A stretch of 64,000 bases of DNA. Source: Brevundimonas sp. NIBR10 (GTDB taxonomy: Bacteria > Pseudomonadota > Alphaproteobacteria > Caulobacterales > Caulobacteraceae). Below are positions 17,219-27,189 of this stretch, piece after piece. Positions within the stretch are counted from its first letter, which is position 1. Every line of letters starts with the position of its first letter. The translations under genes were made by a program, and so were the position numbers. The notes below the pieces were generated by a model. That model saw only the letters and a list, made by a program, of their open reading frames with translations, ran no database searches and was not told the origin of the DNA. The stretch is taken from assembly GCF_027912515.1 (NCBI RefSeq), contig NZ_CP115464.1:2542001-2606000 (forward strand). The letters run 5' to 3'.

Positions 17219-18351
17219 TGCAGCTCGCCAGCAATATGAACGACAGCCCGATCAGCCCGATCGAGGACATTCTGGAGGACGCCCGCAACGGCCGTCCCTA
17301 CATCCTCGTCGACGCCGAAGACCGCGAGAACGAGGGTGATGTCATTATCCCGGCCCAGTTCGCCACCCCGGACCAGATCAACTTCATGGCCCGCCATGCG
17401 CGCGGCCTGATCTGCCTGGCCATCACGGCCCAGCGCGCGCGCCAGCTTCGCCTGCCGCCCATGGCTTCCGAGAACCGCGAGAGCATGGCGACCGCCTTCA
17501 CCGTCTCGATCGAGGCGGCCGAAGGGGTGACGACCGGCATCTCGGCGGCGGACAGGGCGCGAACGGTTCAGGTGGCCTCGGACCCGTCCAAAGGGGCCGA
17601 TGACATCGTTTCGCCGGGCCACGTCTTTCCGCTGGTGGCGCGCGACGGCGGGGTTCTGGTCCGCACCGGCCATACCGAAGCGGCGGTGGACATCAGCCGC
17701 ATGGCCGGCCTGACCCCTGCGGGCGTGATCTGCGAGATCATGAACGAGGACGGCACCATGGCCCGGATGCCGGACCTGGTCGCCTTCGCCCAGCTGCACG
17801 GGCTGAAGATCGGCACCATCGCCGACCTGATCGCCTATCGCCGCCGCACCGAACGCTATGTCGAGCGGGTCATGGACACGCCGTTCGAAAGCGTCCACGG
17901 CGGACCGTTCCGGCTGATGCTGTATCGCGATACCATCGAGGGCGGAGAGCACGTCGCGCTCGTCCATGGTCGCATCGAGCCGGGCAAGCCGGTCGTCGTG
18001 CGGATGCACCAGGTCGATTTCGCCGCCGACCTTCTGGGTCATCGCGAGGACCGCCAGAACTATATTCCCTCGGCCCTGAAGGCGATCAGCGGCTCTGCGG
18101 AACCGGGCGTCGTGGTCTTCCTGCGCGACCCCTCGCTGCAGAGCCTGGCCGAGCGCCTCGCCGGCGCAGAGAGACCCGCCGTCAGCGACCGCGCCATCAA
18201 GGTCTATGGCCTGGGTGCCCAGATCCTTCTGGACCTCGGGGTGCGCGACATGATCGTGATGAGCTCGACCCGCCCCGAACCCACGGCGCTGGAGGGCTAC
18301 GGCCTGCGCATCGTCGGCTGGCGCGGCATGAACGGAGAAGACCAATCCTGA
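17215..18351 (+). CDS. ribB: 3,4-dihydroxy-2-butanone 4-phosphate synthase fused to a degenerate GTP cyclohydrolase II-like domain
   Basis: 378 residues. Residues about 15-220 are a complete RibB domain: '[17 protein letters not shown]', '[12 protein letters not shown]', '[18 protein letters not shown]' and '[17 protein letters not shown]'. It makes the four-carbon unit from ribulose 5-phosphate. The C-terminal domain aligns with RibA, but the zinc-binding cysteines are missing: the expected cysteine-rich segment reads '[19 protein letters not shown]'. GTP cyclohydrolase activity is therefore unlikely, as in RibBX-type proteins. A second ATG (17218) follows directly. Confidence 0.93.
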   Translation: MMQLASNMNDSPISPIEDILEDARNGRPYILVDAEDRENEGDVIIPAQFATPDQINFMARHARGLICLAITAQRARQLRLPPMASENRESMATAFTVSIEAAEGVTTGISAADRARTVQVASDPSKGADDIVSPGHVFPLVARDGGVLVRTGHTEAAVDISRMAGLTPAGVICEIMNEDGTMARMPDLVAFAQLHGLKIGTIADLIAYRRRTERYVERVMDTPFESVHGGPFRLMLYRDTIEGGEHVALVHGRIEPGKPVVVRMHQVDFAADLLGHREDRQNYIPSALKAISGSAEPGVVVFLRDPSLQSLAERLAGAERPAVSDRAIKVYGLGAQILLDLGVRDMIVMSSTRPEPTALEGYGLRIVGWRGMNGEDQS

Positions 18352-18809
18352 CCGATCCCCCTCGCGTCCTCATCGTCGAGGCGCGCTACTATGACGATCT
18401 GGCCGACGCTCTGCTGGACGGGGCGAAGGACGCCCTGCGCGCCCAGGGTGCCGACTTCGACGTCGTGACCGTGCCCGGCGCGCTGGAGGTCCCGACCGCC
18501 ATCGCCATGGCCGACGAGGCCGGCCGCTTTCCGACCGCACCGCGCTACGACGGCTTCGTCGCCCTGGGCTGCATCATCCGTGGCGAGACCTATCATTTCG
18601 AGATCGTCTCGGATCAGTCGGCGGCCGGCCTTATGCAACTGGGGCTGAAGGGTCTGGCCATCGGTAACGGCATCCTGACCACGGAGGACGAGGATCAGGC
18701 CTGGGCCCGCGCCCGGATCAGCGAGGGCGACAAGGGCGGCGGGGCGGCCCGCGCCTGCATGGACCTGATTGCGCTGCGCAAGCGGTTGCGCGTAGGGCTC
18801 GGCGGATGA
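18348..18809 (+). CDS. ribH: 6,7-dimethyl-8-ribityllumazine synthase with a non-ATG start
   Basis: 153 residues. The family N-terminus '[21 protein letters not shown]' is in frame, followed by '[11 protein letters not shown]', '[18 protein letters not shown]' and '[15 protein letters not shown]'. There is no ATG, GTG or TTG in frame before these conserved residues. The most likely start is CTG at 18348, which overlaps the ribB stop as CTGA, like the ATGA junctions of its neighbours; ATC at 18345 is the alternative. A GGAG site lies 10 bases upstream of the CTG. It ends overlapping nusB by four bases. Confidence 0.92.
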   Translation: MTDPPRVLIVEARYYDDLADALLDGAKDALRAQGADFDVVTVPGALEVPTAIAMADEAGRFPTAPRYDGFVALGCIIRGETYHFEIVSDQSAAGLMQLGLKGLAIGNGILTTEDEDQAWARARISEGDKGGGAARACMDLIALRKRLRVGLGG

Positions 18810-19336
18810 CCGAACCCAACTCCATTCAGGCCGTGCTGCAACAACTGGCCGAGGCCGAGAAGGCCCGGGCCGAGCCGCAGCTGAGTTCGCGCCAGCGTCG
18901 GGCCCGCACCGTCGCGCGTCTGGCCGCCGTTCAGGCCCTGTACCAGATGGAACTGGCCGGGGAGGGGGTCGAGACGGTCATCTCCGAGTTCTCCAACCAC
19001 CGCTTCGATGCCGACATCGAGGGCGAGCCCCTGGCCGAGGCCGATGAGGAATGGTTCGCCGGGATCGTGCGCGGCGTCATCGCCAACCAGCGCGATATCG
19101 ATGCCGCCATCAAGGCGCGTCTGGCCTCCAACTGGCGGCTGGAGCGGCTCGACGCGACCCTGCGCGCCCTGTTGCGGTCGGGGGCCTGGGAATTGGCGCA
19201 CAAGCCGGACGTGCCGCGCGAGATCGTGCTGGACGAGTATGTCGAGCTGGCCAAGGCCTTCTTCGACGAGGCCGAGGCCAAGTTCGTCAACGCCGCCCTT
19301 GACGGCGTGGCCCGCGACGTCCGCCCGAAGGCGTAA
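18806..19336 (+). CDS. nusB: transcription antitermination factor NusB
   Basis: 176 residues, slightly longer than usual because of a charged N-terminal extension of about 35 residues. Core motifs: '[20 protein letters not shown]', '[34 protein letters not shown]' region, and '[26 protein letters not shown]'. With NusE it binds boxA in rRNA transcripts. It overlaps ribH by ATGA and precedes thiL by six bases; the ribH-nusB-thiL order is widespread. Confidence 0.96.
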   Translation: MTEPNSIQAVLQQLAEAEKARAEPQLSSRQRRARTVARLAAVQALYQMELAGEGVETVISEFSNHRFDADIEGEPLAEADEEWFAGIVRGVIANQRDIDAAIKARLASNWRLERLDATLRALLRSGAWELAHKPDVPREIVLDEYVELAKAFFDEAEAKFVNAALDGVARDVRPKA

Positions 19337-19342
19337 GCTGCC

Positions 19343-20332
19343 ATGGCCGCGGTCGATGTCGCCGGCGAGTTCGAGACCATCACCCGACTGCTGGCCCCGC
19401 TGGCCCATCCGGAGTGGGGCCGGGGGCTGAAGGACGATGTCGCCGTCCTGCCGTCGCGACCCGGCTACGACCTCGTCCTGACCAAGGATGCCATCGTCGA
19501 AGGCGTCCATTTCCTGCCCGACGACCCGCTCGACACGGTGGCCCAGAAGCTGCTGCGCGTGAACCTGTCGGATCTGGCCGCCAAGGGGGCGGAGCCGTTC
19601 GGCTATCTGCTGGCCTGCCACTGGTCGGAACGCTGCGGCTGGCCAGAGCGGGTCGCCTTTGCAGAAGGACTGGCGCGGGATCAGAAGGCGTTCGGCGTGG
19701 CCCTGCTGGGCGGAGACACTGTCGTCACGCCGGGACCGGCCTCGTTCTCGCTGACGATGCTGGGCTGGGCCGCCAAGGGGCGCGTCGTGGGCCGCAATGG
19801 AGCCCGTCCTGGCCATCTGGTCTTCGTCACCGGCCAGATCGGCGACGGCTACCTCGGCCTTCAGGCGGCGCGCGGCAATCTGAAGCTTGCGCCCGAGCGG
19901 ATGACCGCCCTGATCGACCACTACCGTCGGCCCATGCCGCAACTGGCCTTTTCGTCGGTGATCCATGACCTGGCCAGCGCGTCGCTGGACGTCTCGGACG
20001 GCCTGGTCGCGGACCTCGGCCACATCGCAGCGGCCAGCGGCGTGGGAATCGAGATCGATCTGGAACTGACGCCCCTGTCCCTTGCCGGCCAGGCCTGGTT
20101 CGACAGCCGGGTCGATGAACAGGCGGCACTGGAGCAACTGGTGACCGGCGGCGACGACTATGAGATCGCCTTCACCACTCCGGCCTCGGACGAAGCCCAA
20201 CTGCGGCGTGAGGCCGAACGGCGGCACGTCCGCCTGACCAGACTGGGCCGGGTTACGGAGGGGCAGGGGGTGACCACGAGGTTCGGGGGCCAGCCGATCA
20301 CCTTGTCGAAACCGGGCTTCACCCACGGCTAG
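19343..20332 (+). CDS. thiL: thiamine-monophosphate kinase
   Basis: 329 residues of the AIR synthase/PurM-like fold. Motifs: 'KDAIVEGVHFLPDDP' near residue 45, 'VNLSDLAAKGAEPFGYLLA', 'LLGGDTVVTPGP', and 'ASLDVSDGLVADLGHIA' plus 'TGGDDYEIAF' that build the nucleotide and Mg sites. It makes thiamine diphosphate from the monophosphate. It is the last gene of the riboflavin/nus operon. Confidence 0.95.
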   Translation: MAAVDVAGEFETITRLLAPLAHPEWGRGLKDDVAVLPSRPGYDLVLTKDAIVEGVHFLPDDPLDTVAQKLLRVNLSDLAAKGAEPFGYLLACHWSERCGWPERVAFAEGLARDQKAFGVALLGGDTVVTPGPASFSLTMLGWAAKGRVVGRNGARPGHLVFVTGQIGDGYLGLQAARGNLKLAPERMTALIDHYRRPMPQLAFSSVIHDLASASLDVSDGLVADLGHIAAASGVGIEIDLELTPLSLAGQAWFDSRVDEQAALEQLVTGGDDYEIAFTTPASDEAQLRREAERRHVRLTRLGRVTEGQGVTTRFGGQPITLSKPGFTHG

Positions 20333-20374
20333 GCTCGAAACCCAATCCTAACGGCTGAGCTGTAGGGTCCGATC

Positions 20375-20806
20375 ATGCGCCGCAGAGACCTCATCGCCGT
20401 CGGAACCGTCGCCCTCGCAGGTGCCGCCGCCACATCCGCCCTGGCCAGCGAAAGCGCCGCCCCGGCCGAGGGCGTGACCCTGAACATCAGCGGGGTCGGC
20501 CTGCCGGTCGTCGCCGACGGCCGCCTGCGCAACTACGTCTTCGTCACGGTCAAACTGACCCTGGGTCCGGGTGCCGACGCCACCGCCATGCGGGGCAAGG
20601 ATCCCTTTTTCCGCGACGCCCTGGTCCGGACCGCCCATCGCGCGCCCTTCACCGTGCCAGGCGACTGGACGAAGCTCAATGAGAACGCGATCAACGCCGC
20701 CATGATGGCCATCGCCAATGTGGTGTCGGGTCCCGGTTCGGTCGTGAAGTCCGAAGTCCTGATGCAGACGCCCCGTCGCCGGACCGGAGTGCCCGGAGGG
20801 GCCTGA
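20375..20806 (+). CDS. Tat-exported protein of unknown function
   Basis: 143 residues starting 'MRRRDLIAVGTVALAGAAA', a twin-arginine signal with cleavage near 'ALASES'. The mature part contains 'LRNYVFVTVKLTLGPGAD' and 'FRDALVRTAHRAPF', faintly like FliL-type proteins ('YVFVTVKL'), but it lacks a membrane anchor. It lies between thiL and hppA. Function unknown. Confidence 0.65.
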   Translation: MRRRDLIAVGTVALAGAAATSALASESAAPAEGVTLNISGVGLPVVADGRLRNYVFVTVKLTLGPGADATAMRGKDPFFRDALVRTAHRAPFTVPGDWTKLNENAINAAMMAIANVVSGPGSVVKSEVLMQTPRRRTGVPGGA

Positions 20807-20973
20807 ATTTGTTCCGCTTGCGTCATCGCGCCGCATTTGGCACGGTCTGTGGGCAATTCCCGAGTGGGCGCAATCTCAGCGTCCGATGCACCCGGGGGGT
20901 ACCGGAAGGCGGACAGAGGTCATAAGGCCCGCCGCGCCAAGGAGCCGGGGGCTTTTTAGGCACGGAAACGCCA

Positions 20974-23121
20974 ATGAATCACATACTCACGCTGGCCTTC
21001 GGGGCCGGCGTTCTGGGAGTCCTGTACGGGGCGATCCAGACCTTCGTCCTGATGAAGGCCGGGACGGGCAACGACAAGATGCGAGAGATCGCCGCCGCCA
21101 TCCAGGAAGGGGCGTCGGCCTATCTGAAGCGTCAGTATTTCACCATCGGTATCGTCGGCGTGGTCGTCCTGATCGCGGCCTGGCTGTTGATCGGACCCTA
21201 TGCGGCGGCCGGCTTCCTGATCGGCGCGGTCCTGTCGGGTGCGGCCGGTTATGCCGGGATGCTGATCTCGGTGCGCGCCAATGTGCGCACGGCCCATGCG
21301 GCATCCCAGAGCCTGGCCAAGGGCCTGGACCTGGCGTTCCGCTCGGGCGCCATCACCGGCATGTTCGTGGCGGGCGGGGCCCTGATGGGGGTCGCCGGCT
21401 ATTTCGCCGTCCTGGTCGTCCATATGGGCCTGGAGCCCACGAGCCGTGAGGTCGTGGACGGTCTGGTGGCCCTGGGCTTCGGGGCTTCGCTGATCTCGAT
21501 TTTCGCGCGTCTGGGCGGCGGCATCTTCACCAAGGGCGCCGATGTCGGCGGTGACATGGTGGGCAAGGTCGAGGCGGGTATCCCCGAGGATGATCCCCGC
21601 AACGCCGCGACCATCGCCGACAACGTCGGCGACAACGTCGGCGACTGCGCCGGCATGGCCGCCGACCTGTTCGAGACCTATGCGGTCGCGACCGTGGCGA
21701 CCATGGTGCTGGCCGCCATCTTCTTCCGCGGCTCGGAGTATGTCGGGGCAATGATGCTGCTGCCGCTGGCGATCTGCGGCGTCTGCATCGTGACCTCGAT
21801 CATCGGCAGCTTCTTCGTGCGTCTGGGCAAGAACCAGAACATCATGGGGGCGCTGTACCAGGGCCTCATCGTCACCGGCGTCCTGTCGGTCGGCGCGGTC
21901 TGGTGGGTGATCTCGCAGCTGGTTCCGGATGCGATCACGACTACGGGCGGGCTTGTCATCCAGCCGATGAGCCTGTTCTGGGCGGGTGTCGTGGGCCTGG
22001 CCGTCACCGCCGCCATCGTGGTGGTGACCGAGTTCTACACCGGCTCTAACTACCGTCCCGTCCGTTCGGTGGCCCAGGCCTCGGTCTCGGGCCATGGCAC
22101 CAATGTGATCCAGGGTCTGGCCGTCTCGCTCGAGGCGACCGCCCCGATCGCCCTGGTCATCATCGTCGGCATCGTGGCCAGCTTCCAGCTGGCCGGCTCC
22201 TTCGGCATCGCCATCGCCACCACGACCATGCTGGGTGTCGCCGGGATGATCGTGGCGCTCGACGCCTTCGGTCCTGTCACCGACAACGCGGGTGGCATCG
22301 CCGAAATGGCGGGCCTGCCGCCCGAAGTGCGTCACTCCACCGATGCGCTGGACGCCGTGGGCAACACCACCAAGGCCGTGACCAAGGGCTATGCGATCGG
22401 TTCGGCGGGTCTCGGCGCGCTCGTGCTGTTCGCGGCCTATACGGAGGACCTGAAGTACTTCGCCGCCGAAGCCCTGCCGGGGTCGTTCTTCTACGGTCTG
22501 GGCGAGGTCACCTTCGACCTGACAAGCCCCTATGTCGTCGTCGGCCTGCTGTTCGGGGGTTTGCTGCCCTTCCTGTTCGGCGGGATGTCGATGATGGCGG
22601 TGGGGCGCGCGGCCGAGGCGGTCGTCGCCGAGGTGCGTCGCCAGTTCCGCGAGAACCCGGGCATCATGACCTATGAGGTCAAGCCCGAGTACGGCAAGGC
22701 GGTCGACATCCTGACCAGGGCCGCGATCCGCGAGATGATCGTGCCGTCGCTGTTGCCTGTGCTGTCGCCGATCGTCCTGTTCGTCGCGATCCTGGCCATC
22801 ACGGACAAGGCCACGGCGTTCGCGGCTCTCGGTGCCATGCTCATGGGCGTCATCGTCACCGGCCTGTTCGTCGCGGTCTCCATGACCAGTGGCGGCGGGG
22901 CCTGGGACAACGCCAAGAAGGTGATCGAGGAGGGCTTCACCGACAAGGACGGCGTCCTCCACGGCAAGGGTTCAGAGGCCCACAAGGCCGCTGTCACCGG
23001 CGACACGGTCGGCGATCCCTACAAGGACACGTCAGGCCCTGCCGTGAACCCGATGATCAAGATCACCAACATCGTGGCCCTGCTGTTGCTGGCGGTGCTG
23101 GCGAGCGGCAAGGTGTTCTGA
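20974..23121 (+). CDS. hppA: membrane-bound proton-translocating pyrophosphatase
   Basis: 715 residues with about 16 hydrophobic segments, full length. It couples PPi hydrolysis to proton pumping across the inner membrane. Catalytic motifs are present: '[20 protein letters not shown]' with '[17 protein letters not shown]', '[16 protein letters not shown]' and the C-terminal '[18 protein letters not shown]'. The segment '[16 protein letters not shown]' has Lys where K-dependent enzymes have Ala, indicating the potassium-independent class. A strong terminator follows. Confidence 0.97.
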   Translation: MNHILTLAFGAGVLGVLYGAIQTFVLMKAGTGNDKMREIAAAIQEGASAYLKRQYFTIGIVGVVVLIAAWLLIGPYAAAGFLIGAVLSGAAGYAGMLISVRANVRTAHAASQSLAKGLDLAFRSGAITGMFVAGGALMGVAGYFAVLVVHMGLEPTSREVVDGLVALGFGASLISIFARLGGGIFTKGADVGGDMVGKVEAGIPEDDPRNAATIADNVGDNVGDCAGMAADLFETYAVATVATMVLAAIFFRGSEYVGAMMLLPLAICGVCIVTSIIGSFFVRLGKNQNIMGALYQGLIVTGVLSVGAVWWVISQLVPDAITTTGGLVIQPMSLFWAGVVGLAVTAAIVVVTEFYTGSNYRPVRSVAQASVSGHGTNVIQGLAVSLEATAPIALVIIVGIVASFQLAGSFGIAIATTTMLGVAGMIVALDAFGPVTDNAGGIAEMAGLPPEVRHSTDALDAVGNTTKAVTKGYAIGSAGLGALVLFAAYTEDLKYFAAEALPGSFFYGLGEVTFDLTSPYVVVGLLFGGLLPFLFGGMSMMAVGRAAEAVVAEVRRQFRENPGIMTYEVKPEYGKAVDILTRAAIREMIVPSLLPVLSPIVLFVAILAITDKATAFAALGAMLMGVIVTGLFVAVSMTSGGGAWDNAKKVIEEGFTDKDGVLHGKGSEAHKAAVTGDTVGDPYKDTSGPAVNPMIKITNIVALLLLAVLASGKVF

Positions 23122-23150
23122 TCCCAGGATCAGGCCGCTGAAATGAAAGA

Positions 23151-23180
23151 CGCCCCGGAGAGCGATCTCCGGGGCGTTTT
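23151..23180 (+). terminator. Rho-independent terminator of hppA
   Basis: An 11-bp perfect stem CGCCCCGGAGA / TCTCCGGGGCG with a four-base loop is followed by TTTT, 29 bases after the hppA stop. Confidence 0.9.
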
Positions 23181-23183
23181 CTG

Positions 23184-23321
23184 TCTCCCTCCCCCTCGGG
23201 CGAGGGTGGTCGAAGCGCAGCGAAGACCGGGTGGGAAGGGCAAGGCAAGACAGCGCCGTATCGCTTTGCCGCCCCCACCCGATCGCTTCGCGATCTGCCC
23301 TCCCCCGCAGGGGGAGGGAGA
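23184..23321. repeat. intergenic inverted repeat
   Basis: TCTCCCTCCCCCT at 23,184-23,196 pairs exactly with 23,309-23,321, and an inner CGGGTGGG / CCCACCCG pair lies within. It sits between the hppA terminator and the convergent bamE gene. Its general plan (pyrimidine-rich outer arm, inner arm, between convergent genes) is like the element after gmk, so both may belong to a dispersed family. Confidence 0.65.
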
Positions 23322-23329
23322 GATAGTTC

Positions 23330-23809
23330 CTAGTCCGGACGGCGCGCGCCCGGGACGTCTTCGTCGGTGCGGGGCAACTGGCCTCGGGCGACGTTGCCAA
23401 GCAGCTGTTCCATGATGGTCAGGGCGCGACCGCGGGTCGGGGTCTCGCGACGTTCCATGGCGATCTTCTCGCCGTCGTCCAGGCCCAGGGTGCGCACAGC
23501 GGCGACCTTGCCGTCGGCCTCGTTGAAGGTGATCTCGGTGATGCTGCGCTGGGAAACCTGGGGACGGTTGTAGGTGTAACGCTCGGTCGTCTGGCTCATA
23601 TAGTACCAGATCTGGTCCTTCTCGAAGGTCGAGGTGGTCGAGGGCGTGCCCAGGCGAGCCAGCACCGTCTCCTTGGTGTCGGTGCCCGCGACGATGTCCG
23701 ACGGTGCCACGTCGACGACCTGGAACCCGTGCAGCCCAACCACGGGAGCGCAGGCGCCCAGGGTTCCGAGCACGGCGACGGCGGCGACGAGGGCAGGAAT
23801 ACGGGTCAT
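23330..23809 (-). CDS. bamE: outer membrane assembly lipoprotein BamE
   Basis: 159 residues. A lipoprotein signal ends in 'LGTLGAC'. The SmpA/OmlA domain follows: 'VAPSDIVAGTDTKETVLARLGTPSTTSTFEKDQIWYYMS' region with the conserved G-x-P and W-Y-Y, then 'SITEITFNEADGKVAAV'. BamE is an accessory lipoprotein of the outer-membrane beta-barrel assembly machine. The next gene is divergent, which fits a typical BamE/ubiquinol chaperone arrangement in alphaproteobacteria. Confidence 0.92.
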   Translation of the reverse strand: MTRIPALVAAVAVLGTLGACAPVVGLHGFQVVDVAPSDIVAGTDTKETVLARLGTPSTTSTFEKDQIWYYMSQTTERYTYNRPQVSQRSITEITFNEADGKVAAVRTLGLDDGEKIAMERRETPTRGRALTIMEQLLGNVARGQLPRTDEDVPGARRPD

Positions 23810-23896
23810 GGATGGGGCCTGACGAGCAACAAGGTCTTTGACCTAACCGGACCCGCGTCCTAGTTCAACGTCGCGGCGGAAAAGGGGCCGCATGAC

Positions 23897-24442
23897 ATGC
23901 TGACTGCTCTGCTGAGAAAACGACCCAAATCGCCGCCCCCGGTGGGCGAGGCCCTGTATGCGGCGGTGTCCGCGCAGGCGCGCCAACCGGCGTTCTATAC
24001 CGACCTGGGCGTCGAGGACCGGATCGATGCGCGGTTCGAGCTCTACACCCTGCACGCCCTGCTGCTGATCCTGCGGCTGCGCGACGAGGACAGTGAAGGG
24101 CCGGCCGAGGGCGCAGCGGCCGCCCAGAGCCTGTTCGACGTCTATGTTTCGGCTCTGGACAATGTACTGCGCGAACTCGGCGTCGGAGATGTCTCGATGG
24201 CCAAGAAGATGCGCAAGCTGGGTGAGGCCCTCTACGGCCGGATGACCGCCTATGAGGGACCGCTGCGGGCTGAGGACGTCGGTGCCCTGTCCGCCAACCT
24301 GGCGCGCAACGTCTATGGGACCGAGGACGCAGCGCGGGCCGAGCCGCTGGCCCGCTACGCCCTTGCGGCGCGTCGGACTCTGGGCGCTCAGCCGTTCGCC
24401 GATGTGCTCGCCACGCCAGCCTGGCCGGAGATCGCCGCATGA
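23897..24442 (+). CDS. ubiquinol-cytochrome c chaperone family protein (CBP3-like)
   Basis: 181 residues matching the Cbp3/UQCC domain: 'LYAAVSAQARQPAFYTDLGVEDRIDARFEL' region, 'YTLHALLLILRLRD', then 'LFDVYVSALDNVLRELGVGD' and 'SMAKKMRKLGEALYGRM'. Such proteins assist cytochrome bc1 assembly. It overlaps the DUF177 gene by four bases (ATGA). This gene order before DUF177-plsX-fabH is common in alphaproteobacteria. Confidence 0.92.
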   Translation: MLTALLRKRPKSPPPVGEALYAAVSAQARQPAFYTDLGVEDRIDARFELYTLHALLLILRLRDEDSEGPAEGAAAAQSLFDVYVSALDNVLRELGVGDVSMAKKMRKLGEALYGRMTAYEGPLRAEDVGALSANLARNVYGTEDAARAEPLARYALAARRTLGAQPFADVLATPAWPEIAA

Positions 24443-24960
24443 CCCCGACCCTGCCCCTGAGCGAGCCGGTCCGCCTGAACGAGATCGGCAAGGGTCTGGA
24501 CCGGACGTTGGAACCGGACGCGGCGGCGCGGGCGAAAATCGCCAAGGCTCTGGACCTCGCGTCGCTGGACGCCTTCGTCGCCGACCTGTCGGTGGCCCCG
24601 GCCGCCAACGCCGGATATCGCCTGACCGGCCGCGTCCGGGCCAGTGCCGTCCAGACCTGCGGCATCACCCTTGAGCCCCTGCCGGTCGAGATCGATCAAC
24701 GATTCTCGATCGATCTTGTCGAGGCTGTCGACCCGATCGAGACCGACGAAATCGAGATCACCCTGGACGATGACGCCCCCGACGTGATCGAGGACGGGCG
24801 AATCGATCTGGGCCAGTACGCCGTCGAACAACTGGCGCTGACGCTGGATCCCTTTCCGAGAAAACCCGGCGCGGAGTTCGTCCAGCCCGAGGAGCCGGCA
24901 GAGATTTCGCCGTTTGCGGTCCTCAAGCAATTCAAGGCGAAGGACGCCGGGGAAACCTGA
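24439..24960 (+). CDS. DUF177 (YceD-like) protein
   Basis: 173 residues. The conserved part is 'RASAVQTCGITLEPLPVEIDQRFSIDL' region, followed by 'EDGRIDLGQYAVEQLALTLDPFPRKPGAEF', with the D-L-G-x-x-x-x-E-x-L-x-L-x-L-x-P-x-P signature. YceD proteins are linked to 23S rRNA metabolism and usually precede rpmF and plsX; here rpmF is absent between them. Cytoplasmic. Co-transcribed with the chaperone gene by overlap. Confidence 0.9.
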   Translation: MTPTLPLSEPVRLNEIGKGLDRTLEPDAAARAKIAKALDLASLDAFVADLSVAPAANAGYRLTGRVRASAVQTCGITLEPLPVEIDQRFSIDLVEAVDPIETDEIEITLDDDAPDVIEDGRIDLGQYAVEQLALTLDPFPRKPGAEFVQPEEPAEISPFAVLKQFKAKDAGET

Positions 24961-25054
24961 CGTAACGACAGCCGCTTTGCATCGTCGCCGTTGCGGCGGT
25001 ATGCCTCGCCCAATAGATGAGCGACGCGATCACGCGTCCGGAGCGAACAGCCTC

Positions 25055-26137
25055 TTGCCATCCCCAGTCCTGATATCCCTCGACGCGATGGGCGGCGACC
25101 ACGGCCCGGCCGTGGTGGTGCCCGGCGTCCGCGACTACATCCGACGTCACGGCGGGGAAGGGGTGCGGTTCCTGCTGCATGGTGACGAGGCGGCGATCGC
25201 GGCCGAGATGGCGACGTGCCGACTGGGCGACGACGTTTGCCAGATTCGTCATACCGACAAGGTCGTCGCCATGGACGAGAAGCCCGCCCAGGCCATGCGC
25301 CGCGGCAAGGGCTCCAGCCTCTGGAACGCGGTCGAATCGGTGAAGTCGGGCGAGGCGGGTGCCGTCGTGTCGGCCGGCAACACCGGCGCCCTGATGGCGA
25401 TCTCCAAGCTGATCCTGCGGATGTCGGCACCGGGCCTGGAGCGACCCGCCATCGTGGCCAGCTGGCCGACCCTGAAGGGCGTGACGGCGGTGCTGGACGT
25501 CGGTGCCAATATCGAGAGCGACGCCGAACAACTGATCGAGTTCGCCATCATGGGCGAGGCGTTTCACGCCGCCGTCCATGGCTCCGGCCGTCCCACCATC
25601 GGCATATTGAACGTCGGCTCAGAGGACATGAAGGGCCATGAGGATGTACGCGAGGCCCATGCGGTGCTGCGCGCCGGTGGTCTCGACCTGAACTACCACG
25701 GCTTCGTCGAGGGCGACGACATCGCCAAGGGCACGGTCGATGTGGTCGTGACCGACGGCTTCACCGGCAATATCGCGCTCAAGACGGCCGAAGGCACCGC
25801 GCGCTTCATCTCGGCCCTGCTGAAGGAAGCCCTGACGTCGGGGGTCCAGGCCAAGCTGGGGGCCCTGATCGCCCTGCCGGCGCTCAAGGCCATGGGCCAG
25901 AAGATCGACCCGAGCGCCATCAATGGCGGGCCGCTGCTGGGACTGAACGGCATCGTCGTGAAGAGCCACGGCGGGGCCAATGCCAAGGGCTTCGGCAACG
26001 CCATCCGCATCGGCGTCGACCTGGCCCGCAGCGACTATCTGGTCAAGGTCGGCGAGAAGATGGGCAAGCTCGACGCCGTCATGCACGCCGCCCAACCCGC
26101 CCCCGAAAGCCCGACGATTTCCGGAGAAAGTCTGTAG
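25055..26137 (+). CDS. plsX: phosphate acyltransferase PlsX
   Basis: 360 residues from a TTG start that gives the normal N-terminus 'MPSPVLISLDAMGGDHGP'. A GGAG site lies about 11 bases upstream. ATG at 25001 is an in-frame alternative that would add 18 unconserved residues. Motifs: 'AVVSAGNTGALMAISKLIL', 'LDVGANIESDAEQLIEFA', 'VVTDGFTGNIALKTAEG'. It makes acyl-phosphate from acyl-ACP for phospholipid synthesis. It overlaps fabH by one base. Confidence 0.95.
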   Translation: MPSPVLISLDAMGGDHGPAVVVPGVRDYIRRHGGEGVRFLLHGDEAAIAAEMATCRLGDDVCQIRHTDKVVAMDEKPAQAMRRGKGSSLWNAVESVKSGEAGAVVSAGNTGALMAISKLILRMSAPGLERPAIVASWPTLKGVTAVLDVGANIESDAEQLIEFAIMGEAFHAAVHGSGRPTIGILNVGSEDMKGHEDVREAHAVLRAGGLDLNYHGFVEGDDIAKGTVDVVVTDGFTGNIALKTAEGTARFISALLKEALTSGVQAKLGALIALPALKAMGQKIDPSAINGGPLLGLNGIVVKSHGGANAKGFGNAIRIGVDLARSDYLVKVGEKMGKLDAVMHAAQPAPESPTISGESL

Positions 26138-27114
26138 TGAGCGTCACCCGTAGCGCCGTGACCGGCGTCGGCTCTTTCCTGCCGGAAAAGGTCGTCACCA
26201 ATGCGGACCTGTCAAAGTTCGTCGACACCTCCGACGAATGGATCGTCGAGCGCACCGGCATCCGCCAGCGCCATCAGGCGCGCGACGACCAGCCGACCAG
26301 CGACCTGGCGACCGAGGCCGCGCGCCGCGCCCTGGCCGACGCGGGCAAGACCCCGGCCGACGTGGACCTGATCATCGTCGCGACCACGACGCCGGACATG
26401 ACCTTTCCAGCCACCGCTTCGATCGTCCAACGTAAGCTGGGCTGTCCGGTCGGCATCGCCTTCGACGTCCAGGCGGTGTGCTCGGGCTTCGTCTATGCGC
26501 TCAGCGTCGCCGATGGGTTCGTGGCGCGGGGCATGGCCAAATGCGCCCTGGTCATTGGCGCCGAGGAGATGACCCGGCTGATGGACTGGACCGACCGGAC
26601 CACCTGCGTCCTGTTCGGCGACGGGGCCGGAGCGTTCGTGGTCGAGCCGCGCGAGGGGCAGGGGACCAAGGCGGACCAAGGCCTGCTGGGGTTCGCCCTG
26701 CGCTGCGACGGCACCAAGACGGACCTGCTCTATGTCGATGGCGGGCCGACGACGACGGGGACGGTTGGCCATCTGCGGATGCTGGGCAATCAGGTGTTCC
26801 GCCATGCCGTGGTGAACATCGCCGAGGCCATCACCGCCGCCTGCGCCGCCTCGGATATCGAGATCGCCGACGTCGACTGGTTCGTGCCGCACCAGGCTAA
26901 CCAGCGAATCATCAAGGGCGTCGGCGATCGACTGGGTCTGGACGAGGACAAGGTGATCACCACCGTGGCCCTGCACGCCAACACCTCGGCCGCCTCGATA
27001 CCCCTGGCGATGGATGCCGCGATCCAGGATGGGCGCATCAAGCGCGGCGATCTGGTGCTGCTGGAGGCCATGGGGGGCGGCCTGACCTGGGGCGCCTGCG
27101 CAATTCGCCTGTAA
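26137..27114 (+). CDS. fabH: beta-ketoacyl-ACP synthase III
   Basis: 325 residues from GTG. It starts fatty acid synthesis by condensing acetyl-CoA with malonyl-ACP. The catalytic triad is visible: Cys in 'DVQAVCSGFVYAL' (about residue 114), His in 'FVPHQANQRIIKGV' (about 250) and Asn in 'LHANTSAASIPLA' (about 280). A ribosome site (GGAG) lies in the end of plsX. The plsX-fabH-ihfA-merR order is typical for this group. Confidence 0.97.
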   Translation: MSVTRSAVTGVGSFLPEKVVTNADLSKFVDTSDEWIVERTGIRQRHQARDDQPTSDLATEAARRALADAGKTPADVDLIIVATTTPDMTFPATASIVQRKLGCPVGIAFDVQAVCSGFVYALSVADGFVARGMAKCALVIGAEEMTRLMDWTDRTTCVLFGDGAGAFVVEPREGQGTKADQGLLGFALRCDGTKTDLLYVDGGPTTTGTVGHLRMLGNQVFRHAVVNIAEAITAACAASDIEIADVDWFVPHQANQRIIKGVGDRLGLDEDKVITTVALHANTSAASIPLAMDAAIQDGRIKRGDLVLLEAMGGGLTWGACAIRL

Positions 27115-27189
27115 GGTGACGCTTCCGACTTTGACTTTGCGCGGTTTTCACCGCTTTATGAACGGGTCAGGATCATTGGAGCGAACATC

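Noticed and set aside
20956..22962. 668-codon minus-strand frame opposite hppA
   Set aside because: Antisense shadow of a clear pyrophosphatase; His/Gln/Arg/Asp-rich translation typical of such shadows.
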